From Atrichornis clamosus (Eukaryota; Chordata; Aves; Passeriformes; Menuridae), in the NCBI GenBank assembly GCA_013400975.1, contig WBMZ01004774.1, forward strand, positions 274,001-338,000: a stretch of DNA of 64,000 bases, written 5' to 3'. This document shows, piece after piece, positions 48,781 through 61,992 of this stretch. The position numbers were made by a program, and so were the translations under genes. The number at the start of each line of letters is the position of its first letter. The first letter of the stretch is position 1. The notes under the pieces are model-generated. The model saw nothing but the letters and a program-made list of their open reading frames with translations, made no database searches and was not told where the DNA came from.

Positions 48781-51621
48781 GTAAGTATTGCACCAAGGGA
48801 AAAAAAAAGAAATATGTGAATTAAGAATGTTGTAAAGAGATTTTCATTTTTGGGGGGGAAAATGAGCTACATAAAGGGATTACATGTAAAATACAGAGCA
48901 GGATGTATTGTAGCAATCGTGTTAATAATTTACAAGGGAAAAGCTGCACTCTTGTAAAATCTAAAATTGTATCCTTGTGCAGTGTAATCAGGAATTCACC
49001 AATAGCAGTGAAAAATATTTCTCTATCCACCAAAGATTGATCTAGTTTATATACATTTGTTTATTTAAAACTATCAGAATTTAGAAAATCATTGTAGTTT
49101 TGTAGGTTTGTCATTTGTTTTAGTGACTTATTGTTTAGGTTATTTTGCAGAATTATTTATTTGCTGATTTATTTATGTATTTCATTATTTATTTATTTGA
49201 TTATTTAGTAAATTATTTATCTGATGAATTATTAATACATCTTCATGACATGCTTTAAATTATTTATAACTTAATTTTGAGTTTATTGCTTTTCGACGCT
49301 GCATTGTTACTGACTAGTTTTGATTTTTTTTTTCTTGGTTCTTGAAAATTAAAGTACTAGCTCTAAGGCAAAAGTATATTCTTTGCAGAATCCATAGATG
49401 GTTTTCAATGAAGTAATTTACCATGTAGATACTAATTTTGTTTAGTTTTATATTGCTTAATACCACTTTTCTACTTAGCTTTTGCTTCTATGATTTCGTA
49501 GGTGTGTCAAGATCAAATGAGTGACCTTTAAGGGGCAAAGATGAATGTTTACTTTAAACTGTGTAGAAACAGAGTAGTTTTATTTCCCCCTTAATAAGTA
49601 CTCTTTAATTATTCTTGGAGTTAACTTGAGGTATTTTTGTACCAGTAAAATGGATGTTTTTAAAATGAGACTCTTGATATTTGAACTAATATATTTAACT
49701 TTTAATAAGAAACAAGTAAAACATTCACATTAATAACCCATATGGAGACTTCTTTATTAGTGGCAATGTTTTAAATACATGGGGAGGAATGGTGGTATCT
49801 TTAGACACATGCAGAAGGAGATATATGCTGAGGGAGGGAAGGTAGATAGTGGAGATTTTTTCCCCCACAGTGTTTTTTGCATGCATAGAAGTTTACAGGC
49901 TCCTAAAATTTAACACATCTGTGTTGTTGTATGTAAACTACTTTCAGGTTCTGTGATCACAAAGAATAATTTCTAATGCACAAAATACTGTGCAACCTGT
50001 TTTTGTGTTCCTTTCCTCTGCCGATCTAAAAGGTCTGATATGTCATCTTTACTCTGCAGAGGCTTGAGTCAATGTATACGGGCAGTGTAAGGGGCCAGTT
50101 TTAGGCTTGACGTGTGAGCAGCAGCTCAACAGAGCTTAAAATTGGTGCCTGGGATCAGAATTTGACTCAGAGTCCATTCTGACTGCTGGGCTTTTCAGGG
50201 CCAGTGATCCGCCTTGTTCCTGAAGTTGCCTGTTTGGCCTCAGTTCCCAATGAGTACCTCGGGCAGTCAGAAACCACCTTGCAGGAGAGGGCTGTGACTG
50301 ACAGCCCCGTTTCAGAGCTGTAATGAATAGGGCAAAGCAGCAGTTCCTCTGCAAAAGTGCCGTGTGCATAATGTGGCCTTTATTCTATGTTTAGTGCTTG
50401 AAATGAATTACTATATACTTTAAAGTTTTAACACAGCGTGGAAAGGCTGCATTGTACATTTCAAGTTTCAATGCTGTTGAAATACAGTAGAAATGGCCTC
50501 TGTAGACAGGTTTCACTATAGAACTTAAATTATGCATGTGTATATCCAAATTCCTTATTTTGAAATATTGAATGTATGAATATTTAATTTGTATCTTGCT
50601 TTAGTATCTTCATATGCTTGCCTTAAAGGAAGCTGTTTCCTTTGATTTATATACATGGATAAAAATGTGTGTACAGTATGTATCAATAGTTTTTCTCTCT
50701 GTGGTGTTAGATGAACAGCTTTAGCTAATGATAGCTACTGATTTTTATTCTACAGCTTGCTACCATTGTATAAAACCTAAATTTGTCATATTTGTTCTAT
50801 TAATCTTACTTGAATTTCAAATTCATTTACTTTCCAGAAATATTTTCTTAATTACATGTGTTAAGAAAAGTCAAGTATGTTGCAGATCTTAATGATGCAG
50901 TATTTTTGGTCTGTGCACAGTAACAAAGCTCTGAATATTATTATTTGGGGCAGAGTTCCAATCTGAAATTTACATTTCTCCTTATTTGAATGTTTTCACT
51001 GAAGCTGAGAACTCCAAGGGAGTTCCTGAACAACTACTAGTTTATGCGATATGCTCTATGAAATTGAGTACACTCTTATTTCCTTTTGTAAATGAGGTCT
51101 TATTGTTGAATAAGACCTATTACAAGCAGTTACAAAGGTAAGTGCTGTCAGTGCATTCTGCCACCAGTTTCTTGAAGTATGAAACACTCCCTGAAAGACG
51201 TGCTACTACTGTTATAGGGTAATATAACGCAGCTTATGTGTTGGCACTGAGAGCAGCTACTTCATAATGATGACAAGTGAAAGTACAGCCAAAGGTCACA
51301 TTAAACAAGAGATTTCTTTCACACCTCATCCATTTTCTGGATGTGGTATGAAAATAGCTTTGTTCCCTACACTTCAATATTTTAAAAAAAGAAGTTATCT
51401 TGAAATAATTTTTTATGCCTTGTGTATTACTTTGTTCATGTTTTAAGAGATAGACATGGAATTCTAGCATGCTAAATTGATGCTACAAAAGTGTTTGAAA
51501 TTAGCTTAAATTTTGGGTGCAGTTAAAACAACACAAGTAGTATTTCATCTCTCTACAGTTTTAGTTTATAGGTTCGCTTAAATACATAGCTTTAAGTTCT
51601 AGAAAAAGAACTGGATATATC
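48781..51621. other. No further exon recognised
   Basis: AT-rich DNA with an ATTT-rich patch at 49146-49245. A GC-richer patch at 50040-50370 is not obviously coding in any frame and may be an old repeat or conserved element. Nothing else is supportable. Confidence 0.5.
49146..49245. repeat. Interrupted (ATTT)n-rich patch
   Basis: Many overlapping TTATTTATT units with interruptions. It looks like a degenerated tetranucleotide repeat. On the plus strand it resembles an AU-rich element, but there is no evidence that it lies in a 3' UTR. Confidence 0.65.
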
Positions 51622-52181
51622 TGTTGCGGTTTAACTCAGCTGGCAACCAAGTACTTCGTGGCCCCTCGTTCACTCCCCTCTCTGTCGTGATAGGATGGGG
51701 AGGAGAATTGGAAAAAGATGAAACCTATGAGATAAGAACAGTTTAAAATATAATAATAATAGCAATGATAGTAGTGAGAAGGAGGACAACAAAGAGAGAG
51801 GAGGAATAAAGCCCAAGACAATTTAAAAAAAAAAATTGCTCACCACCTGCTGACTGATGCCTAGCCTGTCCCTGTCCTTGAGCAGTGATTGGCCCCTCCT
51901 GGTCAACTTTCCGCAGTTTATATACTGGACATGTCATTCCATGGTATGGAATATCTCTTTGGCCAGTTTGGATCACCTGTCCCAGCTATGCTCCCTCAGT
52001 TTCCTCCACACTGGCAGAGCATGAGAGTGAAAAGTCCTTTGACTTAGAGTAAGCACTACTTCACCAACAACTTAGCAACAGAAGTGTGTTATTAGCATTA
52101 TTCTCATCTCAAATCCAAAACACAGAATTTCACCAGCTACTAAGGAAGAAAACGAGCTCTATCGCAGCCAAAACCAGGGCA
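51622..52181 (-). mobile_element. Endogenous retrovirus solo LTR, minus strand
   Basis: About 560 bp starting TGTTGCGGTTTAACTCAGCTGG and ending AGCCAAAACCAGGGCA on the plus strand. Internal phrases such as CCATGGTATGGAATATCTC (51941-51959) and TTTGGCCAGTTTGGATCACC are those of an LTR family common in bird genomes, known to me by wording and not by a library hit. Read on the minus strand it has a TATA box (TATATAAAC, plus 51917-51925). Both ends have the TG...CA retroviral form. No internal retroviral sequence lies on either side, so it is most simply a solo LTR left by recombination between two LTRs. A flanking duplication is not clear: the bases before are TATATC and after are CTGTGC. Confidence 0.85.
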
Positions 52182-55100
52182 CTGTGCAAAGTGGTATTTA
52201 TATTTATGTTGCATGACCATGGGTTTATTCTTTTTTGTATCTTTTAAAGGTAAAGATTTTTTTTTCTGAATTAGTCTCTTCAGAAATAGGAAAGGAGTGA
52301 ACCTGTCTGTGTTGACAGACAGTTTCTTACGTGTGCTTTAAAGAGATCCTACCAGTATTGTGAAAGGATAATTTATGCTGAAATGGTGAACCAGGATGCT
52401 AAAATACGGTGACATTTTAGAAAAATGATTAGTAAGTATTAGATAATGAAAATGAATCTGACTTGTTTCACAGAGAGTGCTGAACAGTTAGGAGATACTG
52501 GTTGGGAATCCTAAATGTGGTATATTATTGGTAGGTGTATTTCTGTTCTAATCTAACTCCATAGAAATTTCAGAAGCCATATTAAGCTCTTCAATTTATT
52601 TCATGCAGATAAAAGAATTTGCATCTCATGAGTCACATATTTCCTGTTGTATCTTTAATACAGCCATTTTTAGTATTTTTCTTGCCTCTTTCCTCTTTTG
52701 GTATGCTTAGAGAGTCTGTGTGTAGGAGCCTGTTATTTCACCCGTGAGGCAAGGAGGAGTTCAAATCAATAGCAGTGTGTTGTTGACACTAAATGATGTT
52801 TCTTCTTGCCACAATAAGACTTGATTTTGTCATCCTAATGACGCTAGCTTGCTTCACAGAATAGGGATCAGCACTCTCTGAAATCAAACTTTACAAGTTT
52901 AAAAAGAAGGAAATACTAGAGAAATACTCCAGGATTTGTGACCAAACACATGCATTGGCTTTGTAAAATGAATATTCAAGTTCTGTTTCACTTTGTAAGG
53001 TAGCTGCTTTGCAAGGCATTTTGGAAGTCTGTGTTAAAGGATGTAGGTAGGATTGATCGGAGACATTGATGAAAGTCTGATGTTTTAAAAAGAAATGTTG
53101 CAAACATTATGTAAAATATAAGTTCACATAAAATGTGGATCGTTGTAAGACCTCGGCTGAAAAAACAAGAAGCCTCAAGCTGGTAGAAATTCTGTGTGTT
53201 TCACAGAAAAACCTTTGTGGCACTTCCTAGGAAGAGCATGTCTGCAGGAGGAAATAGGTATAACCAGGCCCAGTCCGTGATTGCACTCTGTAGCATGGTC
53301 AGAAAGGATTAAGCAGTTGTTCCCAACTGAGGATCCCATGGGGAGGCAAGAGCTGTAGCAAGATGTGATTTTGAGAGAAACGGTGTAACCATAGTAAGCA
53401 ATAGTATGATGATAGGAACTGAAGGGCATAATGTTGGTAGCAACAGTAGGTTATTAAGAAGCTATTATTAAGAAGTTACTATTAAGGTCTTTTGTGTTGG
53501 ACATTTGAAAGCAATAACAAGAGTTGAATCATTCTATTATATTATCAAAATATCCTCCTCCTTACAGCTGTGTATTTGTGCATTTATTACATTTCTTTCA
53601 CTGTAAGAAAGATGTTACATTTTATCTGAAAGAACTTTAAAAGATATGTCTGCATGATTAAACACTCAAATTGTAAGTTGTGAATTGTTCTGTTTGCACT
53701 GTTTTCAGTGTTTTATATTTTTATGGAAAACATGGGTTCTCAGATGTTCTTAGTGTAAACTGCAAACTAATATATTTTGGGTTTACAATATCTTCCCTTC
53801 TCACTTCTTCTGTATGATATTCATAAAGTCACCTGACAAACTGTCCACATGTTGTGGTGTCCTTTCCTGGAGAAGAAATGCCTCCTATTTTACAGGCAGT
53901 GAAATAAATCCTCATGAGAACTACAGTAACTAGTTACATTTTAGTAACTTTTAAATTGTTGGTATTGAATATTATATAAACTTTAAGCAATATTTGGTGG
54001 GCGTTTTTTTAATTAATATTAACTGCTGAGAATAAGTAGCACTTAAAAGATGACCAGCAACTTGAGAAACATAGCTCATTGAATTTATCAGCCTCAAATC
54101 CAGAATGTTTTTTGATGATTCTGTTTCTTACCAAAATATGTTTTAATAGTTAGGGCATGTGTACATCAGGAGCACTTTGCATGTTTGCTTATACTAGCAA
54201 GACCCCTCTACCTTGGATGCAACTTGCTAGCAATGTGGTAGTCAGGATATCTTAGTCTCGTTCACGTTCTTCGTTCTGTCTCCAGTGCTGAGAGAAGCTA
54301 AAAATCAATTTTCTAGTGTAACTTCCCCTTATTTGTAGGAAGTTAGCACAGTTGTAGAATACCACCAGAATACTCTATCCTGCCACGTATAGGTATAATA
54401 TCTTGCCTACCAGAAAGAGCCTCTAGCATATTGTCAGCAATATAGTGAAGGGGCAAGAAGTTCAGAGAAGACGGCTGTGCCTAGAGTGGTGACTTGTCTT
54501 TACTGAAATATGTTTTACCTCACAGCTGAAACTCTGATCTTGTAAACATTCCAGTGTAACTTATGACAAGCTGATAGTAGCACTGAGTTGATGAATATAT
54601 TCTCTTGGAGCATTATATTTAGTAAACATTAATTTTAGGCTATTTCTTTATCCTAGGCTCTTACATTTGACATATGATTGTAGCTGGATTTAACGCTCCT
54701 TACTCTGTTGTGAGGATCAGCAAACATTAAAAATATCCCTTATAGTAGTTGCAAATCCAGCAAAAATACTGTGAAGAGCTTTGTTATTCTCCCATTTTTA
54801 CTTGTTGTTTATATTGGTTCTCATGTTTCTGTATGTCAGGATGTGTATGCATGCAGGTTACTGCCATGTTTCAGTTGACCAGAGTTTTAAAAGACTCAAG
54901 GCATCTGGGACAGTCCCATTTTAACATTTATCTCACTTCTAACATTTCATAGAAAAGGTTTTTTATTAGTACTGCAAAATTTAACTTTTGTATAGTAGCC
55001 TTTAGCATGAAATGAATATGATTTAAACTTTTCCATTTACTTCTTTTACTTTTTTCTGTTTCTGTATAATTCATTTACTATACAGTCTGTTTTTGTTTCT

Positions 55101-58100
55101 GTGCTATGGAAGTTCTCGTCTGGGTATGTCTAAGCTATCTTTTTTTTAATTGGTTCAAAACATAATTTTTTTAACATTTTCCTTCACAATTTCTGAAGAA
55201 TTCTGGTTGCCTTGCTATGCCTACTTGTTCTTAATAAATATCTGTACTACTTGGGTGTGAATGTCAAAATAACTTGAAATTGAGAAGCTTATTTTGGTAA
55301 CAATGCCCCCCCCCAAATGTTTTGTTTCTCTTTAATCACCTGAAAAAAACTTCTGTTCTTAAGACTCTTTGTTAGAGAGAGCCTTTATGGTATGCATGTG
55401 CATGCAATACATTCTTGGAACAATTAGTAAAACTGCAAGCACATCTGAAGGCATATTCTGCATTTTAAGTGAAACATATTTTGAATAAGTAGCTGATCTA
55501 TTGAGTAGAGTTGTCCATTGATTCTAAAGATACTTTTTTCTGTGCTCAGACAAATCAAGATGGTAATCATTTATATTTCTTGCCTTCATGAAAAGGAGTG
55601 ATGAATAATATGATTGGAAGGAATGCATGAGTCATGAAATGGGGAGCTGGGCAATCATGGAAAAATTCACTTTAAAAACTCTTCTGCTTACCAGGATCTC
55701 TAATGTGAGTTCAGTTTTCTGTAACATAATCCAGAAATTCTAATGGTAGAGGTTTTAATAAAAGCCTTATGGGGATGAACAACAACTCCCTTAAGTTGAA
55801 TTGAACATTGGTTGGTGGGTTATAAAAGGGAGTTGCTTAACTCTCAGCTAAAAGTGATTGTGGATACAATGATCAGAGGATGCTCTCTCTTCTGACCCCT
55901 ATTTGAATGTGAAGTTAAAATGTCTTAAAATATACTACAGTTAATATGGAATGAATATAGACCTACGGTCTTGAAAGTATCTGCACTATTATGAAACAGC
56001 TTTTAAGAACTGTTAAAATATTGATAACTTGGTAGAGCACTTGAAAAACTCTTACTTATATTTCAGAGGGAGATTTGTGTAGCCAGTAAACATTTGTACT
56101 CTTTTTGTTGGACGTACGCAGAAGAGAATAAAAGCAAGTATTTTTACTAAATAAATGGTTCATTTTCTCATAGCTCCACCCAAAAAAAAATCAATCCAGT
56201 TTTCAGTTTTTCTCCTATACTAAAATCATCAAGGAAGTATTGAATAATTGCACAGTAGAATCAAGCACCAACTCTGTGTCCCAGGCAAGACTCTCATAAC
56301 CAGCTGTTGTTCTCCCTGCAGTGACCTGGGCTAGGCAGCCTAGCATCTGCCTCTCTTTTCTTTTCAGTGACCCAAGCCAGATTTCTTCAAAGCCTATTGC
56401 TGATACTTTCCCTGCAGTCATTCATGCTAATTTCTTTTACACGCTACAGCTGGTTTTGAAAGATCCTTTCCCTTTTTCTTTTCTGACTTCTTTCTGTATA
56501 TTTAAAGAGGTGATTTTTTAAAATTGCTAGTCTTGAGCATAGGACTGTTCTAGTTGTCTTGCTTTAAGGTGTATGTCAGCACTGTAGAAATACAGCAAAT
56601 TAGATTTACTTTCCAAAGGAAACCTTAGACTGGCCAGTGGTCCTTATGGACAGAGAATCCTGATCTTGGAGTTCATTACATTCATTTAACTTGAGAGAAT
56701 CGAGGTGAATCTGTTGATGGTAGCCTGGGACAGAGCAGAGTTCAGAAAAATCCAGAAACAAAAAGGTAGCTATTTTACTCTATGAACCAACAGTATGAAA
56801 AGATTGTGTGGTAAAATGCTCTGAATGAGAAGAAAGGGCTATTAATGATATAAAACTGTTAATTATGGGATTAAGCTGACCTCTGGAAGGCAATATTGCT
56901 AAATAGCTAAATGCGAACCAATAAAGTATAAGTTTGCAATTTTGGAGGAGATACAGCTCAGCTTTCACAGTTGTTGGCAATGGAAATTATGCAAACCTTT
57001 TAGAAAGTCTAAATTTTTTAAAAGAACCCAAAAGTTTGGTGGTTTGTTGTTTGGGGTGTTTTTCTGTAAAACATTCAAATCTTAGAGTAAGCCAGAGGTT
57101 CTTGGTTGTTTGCTGGTTTATATTTTAGGAGAGATTAGGAGAGATTGTGCACCTTGCTTTCAGTTTGCATTCTTAAAATTCATTTGGCAACTTCAGTTTA
57201 TGTGGGCAAGTGAATTAAAAGAAATACTCTGGCTACTACTGAGCAACTAAATTTTGCTTTCACTGAAAATGCAAATGATATGCATAGCATGAGCATTTTA
57301 TCCTTTCTAGATCAACATGAAGTGCTTTTTCAGCCAGCTTTGTTTTGGGACAGCTAGGCTGGTTATTGTTTGAATAAATACTACTCTGCAGTATAAGAAA
57401 CTGAAGCATAGTAAGGATGACTCTGGGAGAACCCCTTCAGGTACTGGAGAAGGTAGCCTTGCTAAGCCCCTTTCTCTAGCCATGTGTTTTCACTACTTTT
57501 ATGCAGTCTGCTGTTTGTGCATCTGTGCATTCTTTTGCTATGTTAGTTTTAATCTTTATTAATTTTCTGATCTGTCTACATTAGTACTAGTGCTAGTTCA
57601 AGGAAGGAGTGAGAAAAAGACACTTGAAGGAGATGGGAGGCCGTCATGAAATACTACTCTGAGCCAGTGCATAGGTATGGTAAAATGATACTGCTGCCGG
57701 TACATGAAATGCACTGGTAATAATCACTTACTATCTCTGAAGTTTATCTCACTGTATTTTGCAACAGCAGGAGTGCAATTATAATATATTGGGTTACTTT
57801 TAATTCTGATTTACTCCTTTTTACTTTTGTTGATCTTCTTCAGGAAGTACAACATTTTAAAAGCTCTTAGACACCAGAAAAACTAATGCAGAAAAATCCC
57901 CTGTATTGTCTGAAAAAATGAGCCATTTGGTTCAATATGATAGGGCTTTTCTTAAGTAAATTCCCTGTGATGCATTGTTTCTTCAGTGTTCCAAAGTTGT
58001 CTTAAGGTTAAAATGTATGCATAATTTATAAGGTTTGGCTGACATCCTGAGATCAGAAATTCAAATTTTATCTTGCAGTTTTTCTTATATACACCTCAGT

Positions 58101-58500
58101 TAGTTCATCCATGTTGTAAGCCTTTGGTTCTCAACATTTACCAAGATTTTTCCCTACAAAAGATTTCTTTCTAGTTCTTCTGCTATTCCGGTTCAAACAT
58201 GAATGAATGTGCAAACCCTGTGTATTCAAAACTCATGCTCTGGTTAAATTCAAGATATGTGTCAATGTGTGTGTATATATTTTAATTTTAAAGAAATATT
58301 TTTGTGTTCATGCTATCAAGTACAGTGTTTTGTTCACATGATGCTTTCAGAGTCTTAAAAAACAACAGAAAAGTAATGTGTGTGACAATATTTGAAAATG
58401 TGTATCTATATATATGTATTTAACACTAGTGATGTATAAATATCAGTTGAATACAAATAACTTGAGCAAAACCATGTATGGTTTCCTGTAAGTCAAATTA
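52182..58500. other. No gene or repeat recognised
   Basis: About 6.3 kb of AT-rich DNA without recognised repeats. The C-run followed by AAATG at about 55306-55318 and AT-rich dinucleotide patches at about 58270-58285 and 58403-58420 are simple sequence. The CT-rich stretch at 56310-56420 contains several acceptor-like ends (CCCTGCAG, CTTTTCAG) but no matching donor. Confidence 0.5.
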
Positions 58501-60282
58501 CAGAATCACAGAATATTAGCGGTCAGAAGACACCAGTAGAGATCACCTAGTGCAACACTTCATCTCAATGCAGGGTCAGCTAGAGCAGGTTCCTCAGGAG
58601 GTTATCTGGTTGGATTTTGAATATCTGCAAAGGTGGAGACTCCACAACTGCTCTGGACAACCTGTTCCAGTCTTTGATTGTCCTACCAGTAAAAGAAGTT
58701 TTTGTTATTTTTAAATTAGTTTCCTTATATTTGTATCCATTAACTTTCATCTGTTCACTGGTTACCACTTAAAAGAAACAGGCTCAATTTTCTGTACTCC
58801 TTCCCATCGGAAGTGTCTAGAAATAGATAAAAGCCCCTGAGTATTCTCTTTTAAAGGCTGGACAGTCCAAACTCGCTCAGTATCTGCTCATATTTCATAT
58901 GCTTCAAACCCTTAATCATCTTTCAGGCCCTCTGCTAGGTGCACTTTGGCAAGTCCATGTCTTATACTGGGGAGTACCCCAGAAGCATATCACCAGTGCT
59001 GTCTAAATAGGAAGAATCACCTGCCTTGACTTTCAAGTAATACCTTTCCTAATGGTCTTGGCCTCTTTAGCTGTGAGTACTCATTGTTGGCTCATGTTCA
59101 GCATGGTGTCCACTGTAATGCCTTCTCTGCAAAGCTGCTCTCCAGATCCTTGGCCCTCAGCCTGCAGTGTGGCAGATGGTGTAATTCTTTTGGTGATTGA
59201 TGTGAGGCTCACTGGCTTGTAGTTCCCTGGATCCTCCTTTGTGCTGTTCTTCGTAAGAGTAGTGGCATTTGGTTTGCTCAGGTCCTTGGGACCCTGCTGT
59301 GATCTCTGTGCCCCTTCACATATTACTGTGAGTGGCCTTGCTGTGAGATTAAGCAGCTCCCTTAGCACCCATGAGTCCATTCCTTCAGGGCCCATAGAAT
59401 TGTGTACGTCTTATGTACATCCAGTTTGTTTCAATATTCCCACACTTGTTCCTGCTCCACCTCACACTGGTTTCAGGGATGTGGGATTGCTAAAGGTTTG
59501 TCTCACCAGTAAAGACTGAGACAAAGAAAGCATTGAGGATCTTATCCTTTTATTTGTCATGTGGGACGAAGATCCCCTTCAGTACCAGGCTCATATATTC
59601 CCTGATCTTCCCTTCGCTGCTGATGTACCTGAGATCCTTCAAATCACTTGCCATATTGAAGTCATGTGCTTGGCTTTGACTTTCCTAACTCTATCCCTGC
59701 ATGTTTGGACAGTGTATCAATATTCATCTCAGTTTACGTGTGCCTGCATCCATCTCCTATATACTTTGTTTTTGTGTTTGAGTTCTGCCAGCTGCAACTT
59801 TTTTTAGCCGTTCAAGTCTTCTATCATGTTTGCTTGTTTTCATGGGCATGAACCATTCTTAAGGTTGAAGGAGGACATCCTTGACATCAAGTTTTCCTGG
59901 ACCCTTCTCTATGTAACCATCTGCACTGTGATTCTTCCAGGCAGATCCCTGAACAGGTCATAGTCTCCTCTGCTGAAGTCTGGGCACATGATCCCGCTTT
60001 TTACCTTTTTACTTCCTCTCAGGATGCAGAATTCCACCATCTCATGGTAACTACAGCTAAGTTTGCCTCCAGCTTTTATATCCCTGATCTGTTCTTCCTT
60101 GTGTGTAACTACAGGGTCCAAGAGAAAGCCTTCCCTTCAACAACCCCTTAATAATTTGAGTCATGAAGTTGTTGTCAACACACTTCAGAAAACTTCTGGG
60201 TTGCTAGTTCCATGCTGTGTTGTTCCTTTAGCAGATACTGGCAAGATTAAACTGCACCATGAGGACCAGACCCTGCAAATGT
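58501..60282 (-). pseudogene. CR1 LINE, long minus-strand copy, decayed
   Basis: Starts with the reversed tail CAGAATCACAGAATATT. On the minus strand it then carries remnants of RT from C-terminus (DWNRLSRAVVESPPLQIF, 58580-58768 frame) back to the N-terminal part (MGPEGMDSWVLRELL and EDPGNYKPVSLTSI, 59081-59395 frame), and further 5' CR1 sequence up to about 60282 (antisense CCATCTCATGG, 60038-60048; CATGAGGACCAGACCCTGCA, 60259-60278). It is about 1.8 kb, with the middle of RT missing between about 59080 and 59160 on the minus strand. Frames are broken, so no protein is made. The copy reaches past the RT start, which is uncommon for CR1. It is more diverged than the copy at 34.3 kb. Confidence 0.8.
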
Positions 60283-61430
60283 TGGGGGAGTCATATGGAG
60301 TGTTACCCAAGGGATTGTTCCCCTCAGATATTTAGTTGTTAAAGGTAAAAGACTAGTTCCTTTTCAAAAGAGGGAAAGCGTAGAATATATGGAGTAAGTT
60401 AAAAGAGCAATTACTTGTGTATTTCATATTAGGAATTGATCTGATTAGGGAGAAGGGATTTGGGGTAGAGATCTTATTTTTACCCAAATACTGTATATGA
60501 AGCAAAAGATTAGTGAATATTTTGCTAAATAGCTTAGAAAATTGCAACTAAATATTTTGAATTTCCTCATGCATTATTAACATTGCTTCTGTGAAAACAT
60601 GATCATTGTCACTGTTTCTTTTTGACAGCCAATTCCACAAAAATTTCTACTAACAGTTGATTAGATATATGGAAGGAAGACTGGAGGAGGAAGGGGCCGC
60701 ATAGCAGAATTGTCAAAAGTCCTATGATGCAAGGTTTAATTTTTGTCACGGATTATTTTCTGATACTCCGTCTTTTTCAGTCCTTCAACTTCAGTTAAAT
60801 TTTAAAAATATATTGTTGTTGCCAGAAATACAACTGAATTTGAATGATTTATCTTTTTTCTTTGGGAAGTTTTTTGAGTAGGACAGTTAAAGCATGTTAG
60901 AGGCCTCATGTTGGAACGTATTTTAGCTTTGGAAGTTGCAATGTTCTAGTTTTCTTATATTATTCTCAAGTAGATAGTGTGCCCATAATCTTAATAATTT
61001 AAGAACAGCAAACACACAGCTGAAGTGCATTGCATTCATTCAGATAAGAGGCGTTACTTGTTCCATATGGTTCTGTCTACCAACCTGTTAGCTAAAACGT
61101 GATTAGAAGTTGAGTTGCTTTCTCTTGTGCTGCCTTTGTTATGCTGATTATGTGAGTATGTTGCTCCCTAAGTCTGGGCATTTCTTTACATAGAGAGCGA
61201 TTTTTCACTGCACAATTACTGTGCCTTTTATTTGTTGTATGAAATAGCAAAATGAAGTGGTTTGTGTGACCCTTGTTTGTGCCAAATACAGAAAAGATCA
61301 TAGCATATGCTCTTCTTGGTATATACTTGAAATGGCTGTTTTATTTATGGATGAGCTGGACATCCCCCAAGATGTGGACAACTTGAATGAGGCCTGCTTC
61401 TACCTCTAAATAATAAACCTCCTTTACTCA
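60283..61430. other. No gene or repeat recognised
   Basis: Unique AT-rich DNA between two same-orientation CR1 copies. No exon or RNA gene is seen. Confidence 0.5.
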
Positions 61431-61992
61431 GAACCACAGAATGGGCCAGGCTGGATGGGACCACAGTGGGTCATCTGATCCAATCTCCCTGCTCAAACAG
61501 GGTCATCCTAGAGCACGCGGCACAGGACTGTGTCCAGACCATTCTTGAATATCTCCGGTGAGGGAGACTCCACAGCCTCTGTTGCCAGTCTGTTCCAGCG
61601 TGTGGTCATACACAGTAAAGAAGTTCTTCATGTTCTGGTGGAATTTTTGCCTGGTTTCTGTCCATTACCTCTTGTCCTATTACTTGGCTCTACCAAGCAG
61701 AGCCTGGCTTCGTTCTCTTGACACCTTCTGACACATGTATACTGATGAGATCCCCTCTCAGTAGTCTCTTCTCCAGATTGAACAGGCCAAATCCTTTCAG
61801 CCTTCCCTCATATGAAAGATGCTCCAGTCCCTTAATCAACTTTGTCACCCTCCACTGGACCTGATCCAGGAGCTCCATGTCTCTCTTGAGCTGGGGATCC
61901 CAGAATTGGGCGCACTTCTCCAGATGTGGCTTCACCAGGGCTGATTAGAGGGGCACATTACCTCCCTTGCTCTGCTGGCAGTGCTCTTCCTA
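61431..61992 (-). pseudogene. CR1 LINE 3' part, minus strand
   Basis: Starts on the plus strand with GAACCACAGAATGGGCC, the reversed CR1 tail. On the minus strand a frame at 61690-61935 reads as the end of CR1 RT ([49 protein letters not shown]) and stays open for 81 codons, which makes it one of the better preserved pieces here. It is 5'-truncated near 61992 within RT. No catalytic motifs are included. Confidence 0.9.

Noticed and set aside
59241..59851. Plus-strand frames of 60-92 codons
   Set aside because: These are antisense shadows of the minus-strand CR1 copy.
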